Shown piece by piece: positions 56,377 to 64,000 of a stretch of DNA of 64,000 nt. The notes under the pieces are model-generated. The model made no database searches. It was not told where the DNA came from and saw nothing but the letters and a program-made list of their open reading frames with translations. This DNA comes from JBCAXA01 sp038534295. Lineage in GTDB: Bacteria > Pseudomonadota > Gammaproteobacteria > Steroidobacterales > Woeseiaceae. Each line of letters opens with the position of its first letter. Positions within the stretch are counted from its first letter, which is position 1. The translations under genes and the position numbers were made by a program. Location of the stretch: the NCBI GenBank assembly GCA_038534295.1, contig JBCAXA010000001.1:434001-498000 (forward strand). The letters are read 5' to 3'.

Positions 56377-57654
56377 CTAGAACGGCACCAACAATTCTGA
56401 CGATACGTGCCGACCCAGGCGGACAGGATTTATACACTCGATGACGCCTGTCGGCAGCGATTGGCGAACGCTGTCCCAGCGACGCCACACCTGCTCGCGA
56501 CAAAACGGCCCAACGCAGCCCTTGAGATGCAAGCGATCCGGGGACAGCGGAGTGACGACGGCGCGGTACTGACGACCCGATGCGGGGTCGAGCACCCGGC
56601 CGTCTCGCCATACCGCGCCGTCGAAAACCATCCGTTCGAACAGCGCCGTACCGACGATGTGCTGGGCATCGTCGTCCCACACCCAAACCACCGTTGCATT
56701 GAGCGAACCGCTGGCGCTGGTGTCCCCTGCGACGACGGCGATCGCGTCAAACCCGCCGGTAACCCAGAAACCGTCGACCGACGAGCTCCCGGCTGGCGCC
56801 GCGCGTGTCTCGGTCCATAGGACCGATGCCATGAGCAGCGCAACAAGTAGCGGCCGAACGCTGCGTTTGGTTGCTGACGCCGCCGCTTGCGGCTGCCCGA
56901 CCGCCCGACGAAAGCGCTGCTCGTAATCTGGGAATTCGGTCCCCATCAAGCGATCCCAGAATCGAAAGTACAGTCCGTAGTTGCCCTGCACGTGTTGGTG
57001 ATGCATGTCGTGATGAGTCGTGGTCGTGATCCAGCGCAACAGCGGCCAGTCGAGCCAGCCAGCGGGGAACAGCTCAGTTCCCGCATGGCCAATGACATTG
57101 CGAACGATCATGTGGGTTGTGAATGCAAAAACGACGAGCGCGTGCGTTTCGGCAAACACTAGAAACAGCGGCAGAAAAATGGCTTCCAACACTGCCTCGC
57201 TCGGCGCAAACGCATAGGCCGCCCACGGTGTTGGTGTCCTCGACAAGTGATGAACACGATGCACGTGACGAAACAGCCGCCGATGATGGATCGCACGATG
57301 CATCCAATAGAAATAGGCATCGTGCGCGACTACGATTAGCGCAAAATCGATCGCCAAGGTGACAAGGGGCGGCATCGGCCCACCGTAAACAGCAAACACG
57401 CCAAACGCTTCACCGAGGACAATGGCGTAGCCGTTCAACGAGAAGATCAAAACCGTCGCTAGCGAGTAGCGAATCTCTCTGGAGACGTCGTGCCGGCCCG
57501 GCTTGCGCTTTTGTAGACGCCGCTTAACGAGCCAGCGTTGGCCGAGCGCCAGCACGATGACCAGCACGCTCGCGGCAATCGCGTAGCGCAGAAAGTCGGT
57601 TGCCAGCAGCAGCGGCCAAATCGTGCGGAAGTGCTCGAGCAGCGAGAGATCCAT
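56377..57654 (-). CDS. fatty acid hydroxylase/sterol desaturase fused to DUF2147 domain
   Basis: This 425-residue protein has an N-terminal membrane domain (about 1-270) of the fatty acid hydroxylase superfamily. The di-iron histidine boxes are HDAYFYWMHRAIHH, HRVHH and HHDMHHQH. After a further hydrophobic segment, residues about 315-405 form a DUF2147-like beta-barrel (GFWVTGG, WVWDDD, GRVLDPASGRQY, LKGCVGPFC), a domain normally secreted on its own. The hydroxylase domain should act on a lipid at the membrane. On the minus strand GGAG lies 6 bases before the ATG. The AraC gene lies upstream on the same strand. Confidence 0.85.
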   Translation of the reverse strand: MDLSLLEHFRTIWPLLLATDFLRYAIAASVLVIVLALGQRWLVKRRLQKRKPGRHDVSREIRYSLATVLIFSLNGYAIVLGEAFGVFAVYGGPMPPLVTLAIDFALIVVAHDAYFYWMHRAIHHRRLFRHVHRVHHLSRTPTPWAAYAFAPSEAVLEAIFLPLFLVFAETHALVVFAFTTHMIVRNVIGHAGTELFPAGWLDWPLLRWITTTTHHDMHHQHVQGNYGLYFRFWDRLMGTEFPDYEQRFRRAVGQPQAAASATKRSVRPLLVALLMASVLWTETRAAPAGSSSVDGFWVTGGFDAIAVVAGDTSASGSLNATVVWVWDDDAQHIVGTALFERMVFDGAVWRDGRVLDPASGRQYRAVVTPLSPDRLHLKGCVGPFCREQVWRRWDSVRQSLPTGVIECINPVRLGRHVSSELLVPF

Positions 57655-57750
57655 GATGTGCTCCGAATCAACGCGGTCGTCGCAGCATTACCGGGAGCGC
57701 GGCTCGATGCGCGCCGATTGCGAACGCAATCGCACCGATTTCGAATTTGC

Positions 57751-58806
57751 TCAGTTTCTTTCGGAATCGGCGAGCTGTGTGCGCCGGTATTCAGTGGGGG
57801 TTACGCCATTGGCCCGGCGGAAGGCACGATTGAACGGACCGATCGATGCGTAGCCGACGTCGAGCGCGATGCTGAGTACCGGTCGACGCGCGAGCGCCGG
57901 GTCCGTGAGCATCGTAGCGGCGGCCGGGACGCGGTACGAATGCAAGAACTCGCTGAAGTTTCGATACCCGAGTCGCTGATTGATCAGTCGGCGCAGCTGA
58001 TGTTCGGGTATCCCGACATGCTCAGCCAGCTTGCCAATACTGAGGCCCGTCTCCGCGTAGCCGCCGTCCTGCATGTGTGTCAGCAGCCGCTCGATCGTCG
58101 GGTCGGCGGGTCGCTCCGGCAGGTTATTTGCGGCGACGGATGACTGGACGCCCCAGAGAATCTCTCCATTCGTGGTCAACAGCGGTAAACACAGCGCTAG
58201 CGTCAAAATGGCGATCATTGCTAGGTTTAGCAGTTCGAGCGACAGAGGCGGCGGCTGATTCAACGACCCGTAAATCAATTCCACCAGCAGCACGGCACTC
58301 ACCTGCACGCCGATCAACGCAACGAACAGGAAGCGATAACGCCGTCGCGGCGCGATCAGGTCGTCTGCCTGCTCGCGCAGGACTCGCCACAACATGTAGA
58401 GGGCAACCCCGATGCCGGCCAGGTGGTGACCGACGTTCAACCATCCGATCAGGGCCGGATCGGCGCTAACCACCGTTGCCGACAACGTCAGCGCCGCCGG
58501 TACCGTATAGATCAACGCTCGCAGCCAAGGCGGCGCATGCCGTGTCTCGAACACGGCGTGGGCGAACTCCCAGAGCACGTACGGCACCGAAATCGCGAGC
58601 GCCCGCGCGACAAATTTGCCGAGACTGTGCTCGGGTTCCAGCTGCGCGAGCTGCAGCAGATACCCGACCACACCGAGCATCAGCAGCGCACCGATCAATC
58701 GGGCGCGCCGGTTTTCCTGGCCTTTGAGGAACAACAGCGCAATCAGCAGCTGTTGGCCGATGAGAACGAGCGTCAAATCGTGGCGCAGCGCTTCCATGCT
58801 CAGCAT
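57751..58806 (-). CDS. membrane-bound AraC-family transcriptional regulator
   Basis: This 351-residue regulator has about six or seven membrane helices in the first 220 residues. A C-terminal AraC DNA-binding domain follows at about 240-345, with IGKLAEHVGIPEHQLRRLIN and the second helix-turn-helix in VLSIALDVGYASIGPFNRAF ending PTEYRR. It likely senses a membrane or external signal. The hydroxylase gene follows 96 bp downstream on the same strand and is the likely target. The start may be ATG 58806 or ATG 58797; neither has a strong ribosome site. Confidence 0.85.
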   Translation of the reverse strand: MLSMEALRHDLTLVLIGQQLLIALLFLKGQENRRARLIGALLMLGVVGYLLQLAQLEPEHSLGKFVARALAISVPYVLWEFAHAVFETRHAPPWLRALIYTVPAALTLSATVVSADPALIGWLNVGHHLAGIGVALYMLWRVLREQADDLIAPRRRYRFLFVALIGVQVSAVLLVELIYGSLNQPPPLSLELLNLAMIAILTLALCLPLLTTNGEILWGVQSSVAANNLPERPADPTIERLLTHMQDGGYAETGLSIGKLAEHVGIPEHQLRRLINQRLGYRNFSEFLHSYRVPAAATMLTDPALARRPVLSIALDVGYASIGPFNRAFRRANGVTPTEYRRTQLADSERN

Positions 58807-59019
58807 GTTACCGGGCAAAACTCATGATTCTGCGAAGTGCCCCCTTGCCGGCCTCGTTTAAGGACCTTCACACTGCTGGGCAAGCTGGAGCTTAGCGCAC
58901 CGAACTTCGCTGGATTACGTCAAATGACGAGAAAATTACCCCGCGCGGTAAACCGGCGACACATTCGATGCACCAACAGCTAAACGCGCGACCGTCGTAC
59001 CCACGAAGGAGACACGCAC

Positions 59020-60726
59020 ATGCTATCGACGCGCACGCTCGGCTGGACGCGGCCGATCCGATTCTTGCTACCGCTGGCAGCCGCACTCACGGTGTCGGCT
59101 TGCGGTGGCGGTGGCGGCAGCTCGCCGCCGCCCAACGATCCACCTCCGCCGCCACCGACGTTGACCAAACAGCAGCTCGTCGACGCGTCGCGACTGACGG
59201 CGGCGGCGACATTTGGCATGCCGTACGAGGCGATCGAGGCGATCGCGCGACAGGGCCACGAAGCCTGGCTCGATGCGCAGTTCGCATTACCGCCGTCACT
59301 GCATCGACCGCTGATCGACGACTTTGTAGCGCGGCGCGAAGCGGGCGAATTTGCGGCATTCGAGAACGACATCGAGTTTCTGATCTACTTCCGACGCCTC
59401 GCGTGGTGGCACACCACCGTGGTTGCCGAGGATGCGCTGCGTCAGCGGGTTGCTTTCGCACTCAGCCAGATTTTTGTGGTCTCTGACAATGTCGATTCGC
59501 TGACGATCAACCCGTACGCGCTCAGCGACTACTACGATACGTTGCAGGAAAACGCCTTCGGCAATTTCCGCGACTTGCTGCGCGACGTCTCTTTACACCC
59601 GGCAATGGGTATCTATCTCAGTCACCTGAACAATCGTCGCTCCAACCCGGCGACCAACACGTTCCCGGATGAGAACTATGCGCGCGAGGTCATGCAGCTG
59701 TTCTCTATTGGTCTGTTCGAACTCGACATTGACGGTACCGTGCAGATTGACGGCAACGGTTTGCCGGTACCTACCTACTCGAACGACGACATCCGGGAAT
59801 TTGCCAAGGTGTTCACGGGGCTGTCTTTCGGCGGCCCGGGCGCGTTTTTCGGCTCGCAGACGCCGAATTTCGTCGAACCCATGCGGATGTTTGACGACTT
59901 TCACGAGCCCGGTGAGAAGCGCCTGTTGAACGGGACCGTCGTGCCAACCGGTCAGACCGGCGATCAGGACATCGAAGCGGCCATCGACAACCTGTTCAAT
60001 CACCCGAACGTGGGTCCGTTCATCGGCAAACAACTGATTCAGCGCCTGGTCACGTCGAACCCGTCGCCGGCGTACATCGAACGCGTGGCGCGTGCGTTCA
60101 ACGGCGACGGCGGCACGCCACGAGGCGACATGCGCACCGTGATTCGAGCGGTTCTGCTCGACCCAGAGGCACAAGCGACGCCCGGTAGTATCGCGAACTT
60201 CGGCAAGTTGCGTGAACCGGTGTTGCGCTACACGGCACTGCTGCGGCAGTTCAACGCCGAAAGCGACGACGACTTCATCGCCAACCTCGGCTACTACTTA
60301 CAGTTTCTGACACGCCAGCATCCGCTGTCGGCACCGAGCGTATTCAACTTTTACCTGCCGAGCCATGCGCCACAGGGTGACATCGCAGCCGCCGGTTTGG
60401 TGGCTCCGGAGTTTCAAATACTGAACTCGAACACGGTCGTTAACTTTGCCAACATTCTCGATGCCGTCCTGTTTGCCGATTTCGTCACCGACGCGCCCGA
60501 GCCGTTCGAAACGGTTCGACTGAATTTCGATGACTACATCGCCATCGCCGGCGACGTCGACGAACTGCTCGAACGGCTCGATATCGTGCTTACGTTCGGC
60601 ACGCTGAGCGATGCAACACGCAGCGCAATTCGCGATGCCATCGAACCGTTCGACGACAACAATTTGCGGGTGCGCGCAGCGATTTACCTGATCGCCGTCT
60701 CGGCCGACTACACGGTTCGGATTTAG
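59020..60726 (+). CDS. DUF1800 lipoprotein
   Basis: This 568-residue protein has a lipobox (LTVSAC, about residue 28), a poly-Gly/Pro linker and a full DUF1800 region. Landmarks are RLTAAATFGMPYEAIEAI, WWHTTVVAEDALRQRVAFAL, FPDENYAREVMQLFSIGLF, VFTGLSFG and the FIGKQLIQRLVTSNPSP segment. DUF1800 proteins are exported and almost always paired with DUF1501 genes, as here, 10 bp downstream. Their joint biochemical function is not known to me. ATG is preceded by AAGGAG. Confidence 0.9.
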   Translation: MLSTRTLGWTRPIRFLLPLAAALTVSACGGGGGSSPPPNDPPPPPPTLTKQQLVDASRLTAAATFGMPYEAIEAIARQGHEAWLDAQFALPPSLHRPLIDDFVARREAGEFAAFENDIEFLIYFRRLAWWHTTVVAEDALRQRVAFALSQIFVVSDNVDSLTINPYALSDYYDTLQENAFGNFRDLLRDVSLHPAMGIYLSHLNNRRSNPATNTFPDENYAREVMQLFSIGLFELDIDGTVQIDGNGLPVPTYSNDDIREFAKVFTGLSFGGPGAFFGSQTPNFVEPMRMFDDFHEPGEKRLLNGTVVPTGQTGDQDIEAAIDNLFNHPNVGPFIGKQLIQRLVTSNPSPAYIERVARAFNGDGGTPRGDMRTVIRAVLLDPEAQATPGSIANFGKLREPVLRYTALLRQFNAESDDDFIANLGYYLQFLTRQHPLSAPSVFNFYLPSHAPQGDIAAAGLVAPEFQILNSNTVVNFANILDAVLFADFVTDAPEPFETVRLNFDDYIAIAGDVDELLERLDIVLTFGTLSDATRSAIRDAIEPFDDNNLRVRAAIYLIAVSADYTVRI

Positions 60727-60736
60727 GAGAGTCACG

Positions 60737-62119
60737 ATGCTCAATCGACGACGTTTTCTCGGCCACTCCTGCGCCCTCGGTGTTACCGGCGCAACGCTCG
60801 GCACAACCCTCGGCCAGCTAGTTCTCGCGCGCGAAGCGGTCGCGCAGCAAGCCGGTGACTATCGCGCCCTGGTTTGTATCCTCCTCGCCGGCGGCAACGA
60901 CTCGTACAACATGCTGGTACCGACCGGCACCGCGCAATACAACGAGTACTCCGCGATCCGTTCCGATCTCGCGCTGCCGGCCAACGATTTGATTGCACTA
61001 CCCGGCACGGCCTCGAACGGCGAGACCTATGGCGTCCATCCCGGTATGCCGGAGCTAGCCTCGCTGTTTGCGAACGGCGAGGCCGCTTTACTCGCCAACG
61101 TCGGCACCTTACTCGAAGCCGTCGATGCGGCAGCCGTCGAATCGGGTGCAGCGCGCGTGCCGGTCGGCCTGTTTTCACACGCCGATCAAATCAACCAGTG
61201 GCAAACCGCAGCCCCGGCCGATCGCATTGCCGATGGCTGGGGTGGCCGAATCGCCGACCGGATGCAAAACGTGAACGTCGCCAACGGGATTTCGATGAAC
61301 ATCTCGCTGGGCGGCACCAATGTCTTCCAGAGCGGCAACCAGGCCGCCGAATACAGCATTGACGCTAACGGTGACGGTGTCGTCGGCATCAACGGTTACG
61401 GCGAAAACTCCGAATTCGGACAGTTTCGCACCGCCAGTATCGATGCTTTGCTCGGTGTGAACCAACAAGGCCTGCTGCGGCGCGAGTACAGCCAGCGCCT
61501 GCGCAGCGCCATCGACGCCCAGTCGGTCTTCACGAGCGCGCTATCACAGGCGCCAGTGCTTACAACCAGTTTCGGTGACAGTCCGTTCTCGCAGGCGCTG
61601 CGGCAGATCGCCCGTGTGATTGGCGTACGCGATCAACTCGGCGCCACCCGGCAGACGTTCTTTGTCCAAGTCGGTGGCTGGGACCACCACGACGAGGTGC
61701 TCAACAATCAGGCCGCGATGCTGCCGATGATCAGTCAAGGCATCTCGGAGTTTCGCAACGCACTGGTCGAGCTCGGCGTATTCGACAGCGTCACGACGTT
61801 CACAACGTCGGACTTCGGCCGCACGTTGACGTCGAACGGCCGCGGCTCCGACCACGGTTGGGGCGGTCATCATGTTGTTATGGGCGGTGCGGTCAACGGT
61901 GGCCAAATTTATGGCGACTACCCGATGCTGGCTGCGAACAGTCCGCTCGATGTCGGCCGCGGCATCTACATCCCAACGACGTCGGTTGATGAGTATTTCG
62001 CCGAGCTGGCGCTGTGGTTCGGTGTCAGCACAGCCGATCTCGACTACGTGCTGCCAAACCTGCGCGCGTTCTACACGCCGGGCTCGCCACCGCCAATCGG
62101 CTTAATGCAGACGACGTAA
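60737..62119 (+). CDS. Tat-exported DUF1501 protein
   Basis: This 460-residue protein has a twin-arginine signal (NRRRFLG) and a DUF1501 domain of the alkaline phosphatase/sulfatase fold class. Landmarks are LVCILLAGGNDSYNMLVP, HADQINQWQT, QVGGWDHHDEV and TTSDFGRTLTSNGRGSDHGWGGH, which look like metal-binding strands. Tat export suggests that it folds with a cofactor in the cytoplasm. A GGAG site precedes the ATG. The gene is surely cotranscribed with DUF1800. Confidence 0.9.
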   Translation: MLNRRRFLGHSCALGVTGATLGTTLGQLVLAREAVAQQAGDYRALVCILLAGGNDSYNMLVPTGTAQYNEYSAIRSDLALPANDLIALPGTASNGETYGVHPGMPELASLFANGEAALLANVGTLLEAVDAAAVESGAARVPVGLFSHADQINQWQTAAPADRIADGWGGRIADRMQNVNVANGISMNISLGGTNVFQSGNQAAEYSIDANGDGVVGINGYGENSEFGQFRTASIDALLGVNQQGLLRREYSQRLRSAIDAQSVFTSALSQAPVLTTSFGDSPFSQALRQIARVIGVRDQLGATRQTFFVQVGGWDHHDEVLNNQAAMLPMISQGISEFRNALVELGVFDSVTTFTTSDFGRTLTSNGRGSDHGWGGHHVVMGGAVNGGQIYGDYPMLAANSPLDVGRGIYIPTTSVDEYFAELALWFGVSTADLDYVLPNLRAFYTPGSPPPIGLMQTT

Positions 62120-62164
62120 ACCCTTTGCCACTGATGTGCACAAAACCAATAACGATACGGCGAA

Positions 62165-62695
62165 ATGGCGAATGAGGATGCGTCCGATGACGAACTGGTA
62201 CGGCGATTTCAGCGCGGCGATGCGCTGGCATTTGATGCCCTGGTGCGCCGTCACCAGGACCGCCTGTATCGGCTCGCCAGCGTTTGGCTCATCGATCGCA
62301 GCCGCGCGGAGGACGCCACACAAGAAGTTTTTCTACGCGCCTACCGCGGGCTGCCGAGATTTCGGTTTCGGGCACAACCGTTTACGTGGCTGTATCGCAC
62401 CGCGCGCCTGGTCTGCAACGAGATGAACCGGCAGCGACGCTTTGAGCCGATGCCAACCGAGCTCCCTGCTGCAGGCACGACGGCCGATAACGCGGCCGAC
62501 GCGCAACTCGCCTTGGCACACGTTCGTTCGCTCGTGGCCGACTTGCCGCCGCGACAGCGCGAAGTGGTCTTGCTGCGCATTTTTGAGGAGTGCTCGGTAC
62601 GCGAGACCGCCATGGCAATGGGTTGCCGTGAAGGCACGGTAAAGGCGCTACTGAATAAAGCCAGGACTCAGCTGGCGGGACGTTTAAACGAATGA
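62165..62695 (+). CDS. ECF-type RNA polymerase sigma factor
   Basis: This 176-residue protein has sigma region 2 (residues about 12-80, with DALVRRHQDRLYRLA and DRSRAEDATQEVFLRAY) and region 4 (about 120-172, with LPPRQREVVLLRIFEECSVRETA). It has no regions 1 or 3, as in ECF sigma factors. It directs RNA polymerase to stress or envelope genes. Its stop overlaps the next gene (ATGA). It sits 45 bp after the DUF1501 gene, so read-through is likely. Confidence 0.92.
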   Translation: MANEDASDDELVRRFQRGDALAFDALVRRHQDRLYRLASVWLIDRSRAEDATQEVFLRAYRGLPRFRFRAQPFTWLYRTARLVCNEMNRQRRFEPMPTELPAAGTTADNAADAQLALAHVRSLVADLPPRQREVVLLRIFEECSVRETAMAMGCREGTVKALLNKARTQLAGRLNE

Positions 62696-63111
62696 CGGAC
62701 GTAGACCAAGACCTCGATGCGATCGGTCGGCAGTACCGGCAACTCAAGGCGCCGCCGACGCTCGCTGCGCAAGTTCGCGACGGCGCGGCAAAAACGGCGC
62801 GGCCGCCGGCCTTTGGGCTCGCTGTCGGCCTCGCCGCCGGCGTCGTTGCAAGCGTTACCGCCGTTTTGACCGTGGCGCTGTGGATGCAGCCCGACAAAGC
62901 GTCGATCCCGACGATGACCGAGATTGCCCGCGCCATGCCGGAACGACCGAACGTCAGCGTTCCTGGCCTCGGCAACATCCGCTTGCCCGATCGGCCGGCA
63001 TTACCGAAGCCGGAGCAACCGCCACTCGACGATAACAATCTGCCGCCGGCCACCGACGAGGCTGGCACGACGGCGCTGCCGTCAACCGATGCGAAGGAGA
63101 AAAACGCATGA
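62692..63111 (+). CDS. putative anti-sigma membrane protein
   Basis: This 139-residue protein has a cytoplasmic N-terminus of about 38 residues, one membrane helix (about 41-66, GLAVGLAAGVVASVTAVLTVAL) and a Pro-rich periplasmic tail. Translational coupling to an ECF sigma gene and this topology fit an anti-sigma factor, but no zinc-binding ZAS motif is present. The assignment rests on context. Its stop overlaps the next gene by four bases. Confidence 0.6.
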   Translation: MTDVDQDLDAIGRQYRQLKAPPTLAAQVRDGAAKTARPPAFGLAVGLAAGVVASVTAVLTVALWMQPDKASIPTMTEIARAMPERPNVSVPGLGNIRLPDRPALPKPEQPPLDDNNLPPATDEAGTTALPSTDAKEKNA

Positions 63112-63509
63112 ACACCTTGACCCGCTGCGCCGCCATTATCGGCTTTGCCCTGGCTGCGGCCAGCCCGGCTGCCGCCCAGTCGGCGGACGATCTAAATCGG
63201 ATGCAGAGTTTTTTGAGCCTCGTCCAAAACTACTTTGGATTGATCGAAGCGACGCATGAAATCAGCGACGACCCCGAGAAGGCGGCCATTTTGCAGATGC
63301 AAAAAATCCAAGAGGTCTATGAGGACCGCGGCGAAAAAGCGCGCGCCCAGGAAGTGTTCCGACGCGTCATCGAAGAATCTGACAATCAAACCATTCGCAA
63401 CGCCGCCTTTTTGCTGTTGGGCGACAGCCTTAAGGAAACCGGCCGCCACGAAGAGGCCATCGACGTCTTGCAGCAGGCGCTTGCCGAGAACGTGCGCGCC
63501 GCGGACTAA
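63108..63509 (+). CDS. small secreted helical-repeat (TPR-like) protein
   Basis: This 133-residue protein has a signal peptide (about residues 1-23, SPAAAQS). Helical repeats of TPR type follow, for example NAAFLLLGDSLKETGRHEEA with the next IDVLQQALAEN. It is the third member of the sigma-linked operon (ATGA overlap). It may bind a periplasmic partner of the system; none can be named. Confidence 0.6.
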   Translation: MNTLTRCAAIIGFALAAASPAAAQSADDLNRMQSFLSLVQNYFGLIEATHEISDDPEKAAILQMQKIQEVYEDRGEKARAQEVFRRVIEESDNQTIRNAAFLLLGDSLKETGRHEEAIDVLQQALAENVRAAD

Positions 63510-63581
63510 ACGCCGCGCGGCCCCGCCACGTCACTGGGCGCTTTCGAGCGACGCACCCAGAACTCTTCGACTCAACGGCAG

Positions 63582-64000
63582 TTAGAGAATGCTGCGACCG
63601 AACGCACTTTGGATGAGGGTCACCGCACGTTCGGCAGAAACGTTGCCTTGATCCAGGAACGGATTGAGTTCGACGACTTCCATCGACGTCATACGACCCG
63701 TATCGGCGCAATTTTCCAGTAGCTGGTGCGCTTCGCGGTACGAAACGCCGCCCGGCACCAGCGTACCCGAGCCCGGCATGACGGTTGGGTCGCAACCGTC
63801 AACATCGAAGCTGACGTGAAACCCGACGGTGTTCTCGGTGACGGTCGCAAGCGCCTGTTGGCACACTGCCGTCATACCCATCTCGTCGATGTCGCGCATT
63901 GTGAACGTGCGAATACCGGATTCGTGAATGATGCGCCGTTCGCCGTCGTCGATATCGCGAATGCCGATCAATGCGACGTTTTCCGGTTTGATGGTTGGCG
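63582..64000 (-). CDS. rocF: arginase, C-terminal part (5' end outside window)
   Basis: This is the C-terminal 139 residues of an ureohydrolase-superfamily enzyme that hydrolyses arginine to ornithine and urea. The manganese motif SFDVDGCDP is present, with PGGVSYREAH and MEVVELNPFLD typical of arginase and less so of agmatinase. The frame is open to the right edge; the visible start of the fragment reads IKPENVALIGIRDID. It converges with the sigma-linked operon with a 72-bp gap. Confidence 0.85.
   Translation of the reverse strand, partial: PTIKPENVALIGIRDIDDGERRIIHESGIRTFTMRDIDEMGMTAVCQQALATVTENTVGFHVSFDVDGCDPTVMPGSGTLVPGGVSYREAHQLLENCADTGRMTSMEVVELNPFLDQGNVSAERAVTLIQSAFGRSIL

Overview
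The window reads as chromosomal DNA of a GC-rich (about 60 %) free-living gammaproteobacterium. Pointers are the gamma-type RraA, GreB, TtcA, EF-G2 and P-II proteins, the 2-methylcitrate genes, an isocitrate lyase/malate synthase G pair with a LysR regulator, two TonB-dependent receptors, and many secreted or lipid-anchored proteins. I cannot name the genus. Marine or sediment lineages such as Woeseiaceae would fit, but that is inference. Genes are densely packed, often with 1-11 bp overlaps. I saw no rRNA or tRNA gene, CRISPR array, insertion sequence or prophage.

Layout. 1-6.2 kb (+): end of prpC, then prpD, a catabolic-type acetolactate synthase, an aldehyde dehydrogenase, rraA and an NTF2-like protein. 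6.2-7.9 kb: a secreted dihaem cytochrome c fused to rhodanese (-) and a DUF1905/YdeI protein (+). 7.9-13.6 kb: glyoxylate shunt (aceA on -, divergent LysR gene, glcB, and an SDR overlapping glcB). 13.6-17.8 kb: a TVP38 membrane domain fused to a flavin disulfide reductase, a PLP decarboxylase and a convergent membrane protein. 17.9-28.1 kb: a mosaic of small exported proteins, an ankyrin lipoprotein, a cytochrome c, a quinone reductase, a YSC84 lipoprotein, a metallo-beta-lactamase lipoprotein overlapping plsB, and membrane proteins. 28.4-32.4 kb: an exported KatG, an AT-richer orphan gene and a ZADH2-like oxidoreductase. 32.4-40.8 kb: YgiQ radical SAM enzyme, a TerB-like protein, an exported methyltransferase-like protein, then fusA2, greB, ttcA and a rhomboid protease.

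40.9-50 kb: a GH43 glycosidase, an alkyltransferase-like protein, a DUF6090-like protein, an FG-GAP protein, a SnoaL protein, a secreted protein built of 56-residue repeats, a DUF2314 protein and an SDR. 50-58.8 kb: a large TonB receptor behind an AT-rich regulatory region, P-II, a second TonB receptor with two poly-glutamate tracts and a likely metal-linked small partner, a fatty acid hydroxylase-DUF2147 fusion and a membrane-bound AraC regulator. 59-63.5 kb: a DUF1800 lipoprotein, a Tat-exported DUF1501 protein, an ECF sigma factor, a putative anti-sigma membrane protein and a small secreted helical-repeat protein. The window ends inside an arginase gene (-).

How the genes work together. 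The left third is built for carbon salvage: methylcitrate genes for propionyl-CoA, glyoxylate shunt for C2 units, and a ThDP-enzyme/aldehyde dehydrogenase pair. The rest is dominated by envelope and periplasmic proteins. The least explained items are the CRP-type class II promoter driving the 56-residue repeat protein, a terminated structured RNA candidate at 18.66-18.84 kb, the Zur-like box over the start of the small partner of the poly-Glu receptor, the tandem 26-bp element before the GH43 gene, and the DUF1800/DUF1501/ECF sigma cluster.
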